Assembly: GCA_006503535.1 (NCBI GenBank)
Contig: QYRS01000001.1
Span: forward strand, 2,666,001 to 2,730,000
Reading direction: 5' to 3'
Length of the DNA: 64,000 bases
Origin: Arthrinium phaeospermum
Lineage: Eukaryota > Ascomycota > Sordariomycetes > Amphisphaeriales > Apiosporaceae
Below, piece by piece: positions 55,698 through 64,000 of the stretch. Under the pieces are notes generated by a model. It did no database searches. It saw only the letters and a program-made list of their open reading frames with translations, and was not told the DNA's origin. The number at the start of each line of letters is the position of its first letter. Within the stretch, counting starts at the first letter, position 1. The translations under genes were made by a program, and so were the position numbers.

Positions 55698-57839
55698 CAG
55701 GACTCGAAAAGAACTGAAAAGCTAAAGTGCTCGAAACCGCGGAAGGATCAAAGCGGTCACTTCTATGAAATTTGTCTCTCAATTGTAGAAAACCAGACTA
55801 TTCACCAGTGTGCTGTCGCTGGAAATTATGGGTGTGATGGACGAGGGTGCGCAGCGAAAACGTTTCATCTTTTTACATTCAGATATCGTGTAGTTACTCT
55901 CGGAGGCGGAAGTCTCCTACGATACTGAAAAAGTGCGCGGCAGGGTGCCACCACTTTCGATGTGCTGCTGGGTTGCTATTCAAGGGGCACGAAGCATGCC
56001 ACGATGGCCGGCGTCCACTTCTTGCACGCATCATAAACAAACCCTCCGCCGGCTTGTATGCCCTGATAATGCATATCAAGCCGTCAAGTCTACAATGTAA
56101 CGCGTACATGCTCGATCTATTTCACGTGCATCGAAGCATTTATGTAGGAACACACCAATCTCGTCAGATCAAACGGCTGGTCTTGGCAAGCCCCTTTTTG
56201 GCACTGGGGTGAATGTTTCGCTCTTGGGTGGTTTCGTCTTGGCTCTGGTAAGTGAAGGAACGCCAACGAGGTATCGTCGGTTCCCCCAACAGCCTCCGTG
56301 GGGAGATCAGGTCGGGTAGTCAGGTCAGACAGGAAGGTCTCATTGTTCATCACAGCAACCTACCTTGGGTTAGCAGCGACCGGCATGGTCAAGCCAGCCT
56401 TCGCCGTAGCACAGCTACAACCCATCTAGGAGTCTCCGGACCCGATGACTTGGTAAGATTCCGGACAGGCAGTACGCCATGAAGGTTGGCATATTCATAT
56501 CTCCCAACGGTAGGGGAGCCCTTCGCCCTTCGCTCGCCTTTATGGTAACCCCGTGCTGTCCTTGGTTATCGCTGGAACCCCCCTTTTCGGCTTTGGATAC
56601 CCTATGACCAACATCGAGTTCCTGCTCAGAATCTTGGTCTCCCACGACACCACCGATGATCTCGTCGGTCGAGAAAGGGGTCCAGCCCTTCTTTTGATAC
56701 TAATCTGGGGGCGCGGCGGATGGTGTTGCTCAAAGCCAACATATACTGTGGTAGTAGGGGATACTGCGAGTTTTCGAATACGGCAACGGGGAACGTACAC
56801 TGATCACAGCCCCTGAGAGACCAAAGAGATTGATCATCCACAAAGTCGAAAGAAATCCGAGCCCCGTTAGCATTGGCCCCTGAGGCCCTCCGCGAGACGG
56901 CTGATCCCAAGCCAACAGGACACGATGTCGCAAATGCGTACCGACCATTGACAAAAACCACATACCTACTCGAACCACATACTCGACACTTCCAAAAGGA
57001 GCAAAGAGAGAATGACTTGGTGGCAATGAGCAGGTGGCTGTGGCAAGGGGGCGATGCCATTAGGCGAGACTCGTGGAACAGTCGACTGTTCATGGAAGTA
57101 TGGAAACTCAAGTTTCGAGGCCAACACGCCACAAGTTGAACACAAATACCGAGGGATACCTAGCTGTGCACACCTTCTCACGACCCGTATCGAAGTACAG
57201 GAGCATGAAACAGAGGTACTAAAAGCAAATAAAGAAACCGACGCTAAACACTCAAATGCACCGACTCAAAACAATTCCAACGGTTTCATTTTCTGGACAT
57301 TGCCATAGACTGGTGGCGACAGAAGCCCTTGAGGCCTCCAGGCAGCATGGCGGCTGTTGTCTGTCATCTGGCATTGATGCCCGCCCCCAGGAGAATGAAG
57401 ATCGAAACAGAGACTGAAGCCAGCGCCATTGGCGACGTAGAGGGTATTCTTGCTCGCAGTGAGTTGCTTGATCGAGATACTCTCAGAGCGTCCATGCTGT
57501 GTGACAGGCTTTGCCGTATGGTCGCTTGTTGTCAGATTATTGACCCAGGGTTCGGTTGGGGTTAGGGTTATCGGAAGTCAGATGTCGAAGCCATGGCGAT
57601 CCAGAACCGATGGTTATGATTCTGCCACGATCACCTGGTATCTAGCTGATGACCAGTCACTTCCTATCAGCTCTTGGGCGATACTTACCTTAGCGACGCA
57701 TCGATCGGGCGTTTCCTTGTGTTTCTCACTGGAGATGTTCTGGCATAATAAATGTGATACATACGGGGTTATCACGGACACCAAATTAGGATGGATAGAT
57801 GAGCGCTTCTAGAATTGGTTCAGAAGGCACCTTCGGAGA

Positions 57840-58334
57840 TCAGATCGGACTGTTCTCGACATTCGGGGGTATGGGGCCGAGAAAGCTCGGGCATACTTTC
57901 AATACAATACCTTGGGGCATCGCTTGGGCTGGCCAATCTGGCCCAACCTTGCGCTTACCTGGTGCACCGCTCGTGTCCCAACGGCGCTCTTGCAGTGTCT
58001 TGGGGCAATGCAGCATAACGCCCTCCTGTTGCTCCTCGGTGAGCCCAGTCAGCACTTGCCAAAACTGGAGCGTAATCAAAGGGATATTAGCTCGGTCAGC
58101 TCGGAAGGCATACAGCCACAAACGATCATCTTGCGAGTGCGAGTTTGACAACCATGGGTAAGCCTCCCATTCCTGTTGTTTCGCTGGAGAGACTGCAATT
58201 TCTCTTCTCTCGATGGCCTCCGGGCACACGAGGTTATGTACCCCTTTCTTCGACGATCGGGAACTTGCGGAATATTTTCCAGTCAGGCCATTGTCTCTCA
58301 CGACGATTCCGACCTCACCCGATGGCATGACCAT
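57840..58334 (-). CDS. Candidate 164-residue ORF of unknown function
   Basis: ATG at 58334 (or 58328) opens the longest protein-like frame of the gene-poor region. Residue usage is balanced, with stretches such as QEWEAYPWLSNSHSQDDRLW and ANIPLITLQFWQVLTGLTEE that do not look like random frames. It ends PPNVENSPI. No family is recognised, no neighbouring exon could be joined with confidence, and overlapping plus-strand frames exist, so it may be spurious or the remnant of a gene. Confidence 0.2.
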   Translation of the reverse strand: MVMPSGEVGIVVRDNGLTGKYSASSRSSKKGVHNLVCPEAIERREIAVSPAKQQEWEAYPWLSNSHSQDDRLWLYAFRADRANIPLITLQFWQVLTGLTEEQQEGVMLHCPKTLQERRWDTSGAPGKRKVGPDWPAQAMPQGIVLKVCPSFLGPIPPNVENSPI

Positions 58335-61300
58335 TACTGGGCTCCGGCGGCGATAGCTACCACGATCTGATGTTTATCAGACGACCGTGGTGGACACCCT
58401 GGCGGGAACGGGATCCAGAATATTCGGACCGGGCTACTGGGGCTCGGGACCTCGAATGGCGACCTCCCGGTCGGACGCCCGCCCCGCACGCATACCGACG
58501 CTAGAGAGAACAGGCCCGACCCGTCATGCAGTCAGCAGTGGCCAGGTCCTTCGGCCACTCTGGACTGGGACTGGACTGGGACCGGGACTGAAACAAACGA
58601 AACGCTCGGTCTGCTCGGTACTACATGCTTACACACACGTACCATACATGTACGTCGCGTAGGGCGGCAAAGCAAAGCTGAGAGGGCGAGCGAGCGAGCG
58701 AGCGGGTTACAAGGGGAAATTGCAGCGCATGAGCCACAAGAGAAGCCAAGGCCAGAATTCGAGAAAGTGACACATGGCGGATGGAATAAACCAAATAAAG
58801 CGGCATGAACGGCATGAAGTCTGACACGATCCTGTGTCTCCACGACTGTCGCCACGGCATAGAAGCCCGAGCCACAAGAAGGGGGGCCTGGAAGCCAAGA
58901 TTAAGGGTCAGCAACACAACGTTTCCCTGTTTTAGCGATTAGCGAAAGAGAGGAGAGCAGCCCCCCGTAGCTTAACGCCTGGGTAGTATTACCCGTGGCG
59001 TGGGATGGATGGGATGACAATTCTTCTTCTGTACTGATGTGATGAGTGAGCCGATGGTCGGGAGGATTCTGGGCCAGGCCGCATGCGACTTGGACAGATA
59101 CTGGCGCACACTCACCACGAATCATGAAGATCAACAGGGCCTTGATCACGATAGGCAAATTGATCGTAGCCGGGGAGTTACAAGCACAGCAAGAAGGACC
59201 GAAGGAATCACGACGCCAGACGCTGCAGACAGCGGCACAGCGGAGACGCCCAAGGGCAAATCGTAGTCGGCGCTTCGAGAAAAAGCCCATGTGCGGGACA
59301 GCGGTTTTGTAGAATACCCAGTAGTTTATCGAGAGGCTGAATGGATGTTTGAGATTTGAGGCTGGGTGGAGCCTCGAGGGCCCCCTCCTGATCTGATCGA
59401 CGGGAGGAGGTTTTTTTCTTCAGACGACGAACCTTGAGTTTGTTCTTGTTTGATTTCTCCAGCGCGCCTTACATATCCGGCTCTGTATCAGAAGAGTTCG
59501 GGGACATGTTTCAAAAGGGGGATGTCCGTGAATGCGCGATGACTGAAATGCTGGACTGGGATTTTCGGCCTTCTGCGCGGGCTACCACGCTTGGCCTTTT
59601 TTTCTTTTAGTCCGGCGGGGGGTTCGTGGGACGGTAGCGAGAGACTGGACCCGGTGAACTGGTCAGAACTCGTTGCCGTCTAGCCCACCTCCCTGTACAC
59701 GCTAACTCTAAAGTGGTGGAGGCCCCGGGTGAAATCGGGAATGAAGAAAAAATGCAAGCATGTACCAGCACCCCTGCCTTGCTGGGCATCAAGCACGTCT
59801 GCTCTGCTTGCGATCCCGGGACCTTGGCGATATGTCGCGTGCTTCTTTCGGGGCCAGAAACTCGGGGCTCTGCTACATATCTTTTTCTGGACCGCATGTA
59901 AGCCGTAAGCTGGACAAGCCTGGACCGACCAAGCCCATGGGTCAGCTCCCCTTGCAGCAAGTCTCATTGGCTCCCCTACTCTCTGCCTGCATGCACCTAG
60001 TAGTTTTGTAAGCCCGATGGCCCAGCGGCCAGCTCAGCTAGCTACTCGGGTTTCCCGTGTCGTACACAACGGACGCCGTGTAAGTGTGAGTGCAGTCAAG
60101 CATTTTTGATGGAAAGGCTTAGCTACAGCAGTGTCTCACTCCAGAAGGTTCGAGTCGTTCGTTTGTGCATCATAAATATGTGCATCACAGCGTCTTGTAA
60201 AACATTATTGCGGCAATATACCACAAAGTGAACGATCATCCCGAAATCTTTCCCATCAGGGCCGTTCTCGCTGTTCACCTCCGTGTGTTGCCCTGGATGG
60301 TGAGACGGTATGGAGGAACCGGTCATAGCCCCCATCGGCACCACTTACACTGGAGCTTTGCATCAGGATTTCGTACGTAGCAGGTCAGGTCCGGCTGCAA
60401 GGAGCTTTGGAGTAGGAGTCGGGTCCAATGAGCTTGGGGCCAATTTGGGGGGGTAATACAGGCCCTACAGTATATCCCCAAATTTTATTTACCCATTTGT
60501 TCTGGTCGGGGAGAAGCCCGCTCACACCTGCGGCGTGGTACCTATCAGCGAGTTGTAAGTCCGGAGCCGCCACGACGTCTTCGCCCTCCCATTTGACTGA
60601 TTCTCTCTCCCTTTCTTCCACCTGCTGCCGGTAAATCAAATCAGATCAGTCCGTAGCAAAAGTGGCAAGCGAGAAATGAAAGACAAGAACCCCGAGTCAT
60701 TCTCTGGTATTCAATGACACATAGAGCCAAGGAAGGCAGTTGCCGTGTCCACCCTAGTAAGGTCGGCGCTGGTTCTTTTAGTAGTCGATCCGTCGGGGAA
60801 GGGCTCCTCCATCCCCAGAAACCATTTGAATGACGGCTTGGCGACCAGGCGCACTTCTACATGTACCCCGATTGGGCGCCTCTTACCCCAACTCAAACTA
60901 CCTGTACCTGGAGTCTTGGCCTGCGTGCGACTGCTGCCGCTGTCGGTGAACGGTGCTGATGGATGTCTCACTGGCGAGACTGGGGGCTTTCTATCAACAG
61001 AAAGCCAAGACTCTGACTACATGCTCTATCCTGCATACTGCTCGCGCCTCCTGGAAGGTTGATAGGACATGCACCCGAGCTGGCTTGTTGGCGATTCAAC
61101 AGGTATGCAAGTCCGTTCATCGGTCATATTCGATCCATTGATCGCTCTATCTAACCCATGCAATGCACACTTATCTCTTGGGGATGCGTGAGGTGTGTAC
61201 AGTACATGCCTACATGTAAGTCGCATGTACTGTAATCCACTGGACTGGACTGGCCAGTCCGTTTACCGGTCAGGTCGTTAAACCTGCCCTGCGGCGCATA

Positions 61301-62410
61301 GCACAGTCACAGCGACCGGATTCAACAATTTTTGCTTTGCTTTCTTTTAATCAAAGACACCAACAGCAGCAGCAGCGATATAAGAAAACTTTCGGGAATT
61401 GTCCAAGTTGAGAGAACTCTCTGACCCGTCTCGCAAAATAGCTTCTTCCTTCAACCTCTTTTGATTTCCTCAGGGATATACCATTACCCGAAAACTCATC
61501 CGGGATCTGATCTGTGAGATTAATTTTTTTTTTCTACCATTGACGGTACAACGCCCACGCCCCTCCCCATTCTTTTTTTCCGGACAGGAAGGCGGAAGTC
61601 CCGCTCAGGCTCAGCTTCTGGGCTGGGCTTGCAGGAAGCAGAGAGACCTGACAGGCAAGCAAGCAAGTGCTGCGACCATCTCCAATTTCTTCTTTTCCTT
61701 CCTAGCTTCCAGAAGTGGTGGCGCGCGCGCGTCGTCTCCAAGTTTTTTTTATTCATTATTAATTATTTTTGCCCCTACCCCGTAGCGGTTCCGTATCTTC
61801 TTCGTGCAATTGCTTTAGGCAGGAAAGAGACTGCCGTCTTTACCCAAAGCCGCAGTAGTTTCCGATATACAGGGTTGCAGCAGGGCCATATACTTACTGG
61901 ATGTGGTAGGAGGAGCCCGCAGTTCCTGCTTGCGCACAGTCATTAAGGGAGCGGCTGTCTTGTCGTGTCTTGCCCTTTCCTCCAATTCTCTTGGTGCCCT
62001 ACTGCATGAAACCCCAACGAAACTGAAGGCACTCGGAGCACCCTCCTCTGTACCCCCTGACGACCCCTGCAACACGAATTCGCAAACTCGGGATGGCACC
62101 CATGGCACCCTGCCTTCGTGCAAGGGTATGCAGCGCCGGGGCTGTCGGCTCACCTGGTGGAATCTTATTAAGTCCCCATCGTCTCACTGCCGGACCTCAG
62201 TCTGCCACTCAATGTCGCCGGACTATTTTGATTAGCAGCAACCGCAGTGCGAGTTTACATACCCAATCTGGTGATCAGTGGTGTCATTCGAATAAGCAAT
62301 CTAGCCATTCCTTCCCTAGTCCTCCCGAAGCTTTGTTGAGCAAGCTGGATTGGAAAGCTTCGTCGGCACCCCCTCCTCCTTTTCTGCACCACCCCCATCC
62401 CATCCGTCCA

Positions 62411-64000
62411 ATGGCGCTGAACAACAACGCCGCAACCTACAGCACCATTAGCTCGCCGTTGTCAACACCGCGCTCCCAATCCCCGGCATCCATCTTTTCT
62501 GGTCGGGCTTCCCACACATCTACTATATCCACCAACAAACGCATGTCTATATCTTCCCGGAGATCCCTCTCCCAATTCAACCCAATGTCTTCAGTCAACA
62601 CCCAAGCTATACAAGAACGCATGAAGATGGCATCCCTAGACGGTCTCAGAGGTTACGCACAGAACCACTACGGCGAAGTTCACCAATACGTCAAGACGGA
62701 ATACGTCCCCAAGTCACAAGCCACTGGCTTCCAGATCCTCCGCGAACCCTCGTGGAACAAAGGTAACCAACAAACCCTATCCCGAACTCTCGCCTTCCTG
62801 CCGAGTGAGGGCGCTGGCCTATAACATGCTGACCCAACCTGCCTCCCTCGCTCTCCAGGCACTTCTTTTACACCAGACGAACGTGTATCCAAGAACCTCA
62901 CCGGCCTCATTCCCCACGCCATGGAAGACGTAGAGACCCAAGTTGCACGATGCATGCACATGATCAACACTAGGTCGACTCCCATCGACAAGTACTTGTA
63001 TCTGTCGTCGCTCAAGGACACCAACACCGACCTGTTCTACCGTGTCCTGATCGACAATGTTAGGGACCTCATGCCTCTGGTCTACACGCCCACCATTGGC
63101 GATGTCTGCTTGCAGTACTCTTCCCTGTACACCCGCCCAGAGGCTCTGTACATCTCCATCAAGCAGCGAAAGTCCATTCGCACGATCCTGAAGAACTGGC
63201 GCTACTCCAGTCCCAAGATTTGCGTCGTGACTGACGGTTCCCGTATCCTGGGTCTTGGTGATCTTGGTATCAACGGCGTTGGCATCTCTGTAAGTACAAA
63301 AAGCCCTTTCCCGACAAAGTGACTGCCAATCCGTTGCACTGCATGTGCACCAATATGCGAGGCTCACTTAGCACGTGAGCCAAGTATAGCGTGCATATGC
63401 ACTTCGCCAATGGCGCGGTTTTCGCATTGATTCGCTCCAAAGCGTAGGGCTGCATCACTAACTAGCCATCCCCAGATTGGCAAGCTGGCCTTGTACACTG
63501 GAGCTGCGGGTATCCACCCTGAGGAGACCCTGCCTATTGTGCTCGACTGCGGTACTGCCAACGAGACCAACCTCAAGGACCCGTTCTACCTTGGTCTCCG
63601 TGCCCAGCGTCCCTCTGTCGCAGAGCAGCAGTCGTTCATGGACGAGTTCATGGAGGCTGTGAACGATGTCTTCCCCGAGATGGTTGTTCAGTTCGAGGAC
63701 TTCGAGACCGAGAAGGCCTTCAACTACCTGACCCGCTACCGCAACAAGTACAAGTGCTTCAACGACGACATCCAGGGAACTGGTGCCGTCGTCCTGGGAG
63801 GGTAAGCCATTTCAACCCGCCAAACGGTTGTATTGTATCCATTTCTAACCCCTCTCTGTGTAGATACATTGGAGCTGTCAACCTGTCTGGTGTACCCATC
63901 GAGGAGCAGCGTCTGGTCTTCATGGGCGCTGGATCCGCTGGTGTTGGTGTCGCCAAGCAGCTGGTCGAGTTCTACACCCGCCAAGGCCTCACCGAAAAAG
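62411..64000 (+). CDS. NAD(P)-dependent malic enzyme, 3' end beyond window
   Basis: Oxidative decarboxylation of malate to pyruvate. Exons visible: 62411-62762, 62859-63289, 63476-63801 and 63864 to the window end; phases agree. The N-terminal 60 residues are Ser/Thr/Arg-rich (SIFSGRASHTSTISTNKR, SISSRRSLSQF), which may act as a mitochondrial presequence. The malic domain follows: GLIPHAMEDVETQVAR, YLYLSSLKDTNTDLFYRVL, LVYTPTIGDVCLQYS with the catalytic Tyr, GSRILGLGDLGINGVGI, and IGKLALYTGAAGIHPEETLP with the catalytic Lys. Metal ligands lie in VQFEDFETEKAF and FNDDIQGTGAVVLGG. The NAD-binding GxGxxG motif (FMGAGSAGVGVAK) has just begun when the window ends. The layout fits the fungal NAD-malic enzyme of about 600-660 residues. 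Confidence 0.96.

Larger units (their letters stand above)
49174..62410. other. 13 kb region without recognisable genes
   Basis: It lies between the start codons of the FarA/CTF1-like gene (-) and malic enzyme (+). All open frames are short and none shows a known family. It contains a G12 run (55686-55697), three tandem CCTCGG hexamers (54119-54136), GAGC and GGACTGG short repeats (58540-58705), and a 14-bp palindrome at 61247-61260. It also holds two low-confidence small-gene candidates, listed separately. Base composition is ordinary (about half GC), not that of an AT-rich RIP-mutated repeat. Confidence 0.5.

Noticed and set aside
60060..60180. tRNA-like GGTTCGAGTC near 60146
   Set aside because: There is no proper A box, no acceptor pairing and no Pol III terminator at the right distance.

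Overview
The window looks like nuclear DNA of a filamentous ascomycete (Pezizomycotina, probably Sordariomycetes). Genes are on both strands and split by short introns (about 50-100 nt) with GTAAGT/GTATGT-type donors and CTAAC-like branch points. Most proteins are recognisable single-copy fungal housekeeping genes: calcineurin B, Epl1, Kae1, AMPK beta, Bur1 kinase, complex I NDUFB2, Sad1/USP39, Ess2/DGCR14, Utp13 and NAD-malic enzyme. No transposon, CRISPR array or prokaryotic operon was seen. Introns and exon ends were worked out by hand from splice signals, reading phase and family conservation.

Layout. 0.7-9.6 kb is an accessory-looking cluster: a DUF2264 protein (-), a short-chain dehydrogenase (+), an amidoligase-family protein with an Asp17 tail (+), and convergent to it a trypsin-like serine protease (-). 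11.2-18.7 kb holds calcineurin B (-), divergent from epl1 (+), then a 2.7 kb spacer and kae1 (+). 19-29 kb holds AMPK beta (-), an unknown membrane protein (+), the bur1 kinase (-), divergent from the 52-residue NDUFB2 subunit (+), and a CNMT/CMAS-like methyltransferase (-). 29.6-36.3 kb is a run of three compact intronless minus-strand RNA-processing genes: sad1, ess2 and utp13. 36.8-42.9 kb holds an unknown 652-residue protein (+), a tRNA-like sequence and a GAS2-domain protein (-). 45.9-49.2 kb is a FarA/CTF1-type Zn2Cys6 regulator (-). 49.2-62.4 kb is a 13 kb stretch with no recognisable gene. The window ends inside an NAD-malic enzyme gene (+).

Functional links are loose, as expected in a eukaryote. 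AMPK beta (glucose signalling), a FarA/CTF1-type regulator (fatty-acid and cutin use) and malic enzyme (pyruvate/NAD(P)H supply) share a carbon-metabolism theme. Bur1, Epl1, Sad1 and Ess2 act in transcription, chromatin and splicing.

The most notable signals are breaks in otherwise good reading frames. epl1 and bur1 each lose the frame by one base at an identical ten-base context (five C then GGAGA). The bur1 frame continues for 120 codons past its first TAG with the same composition, crossing a second TAG. The protease-like gene carries one in-frame TAG near its 5' end. Each of these TAGs is one CpA-to-TpA change away from a glutamine codon. UAG is certainly a normal stop here, because several conserved C termini end on it.
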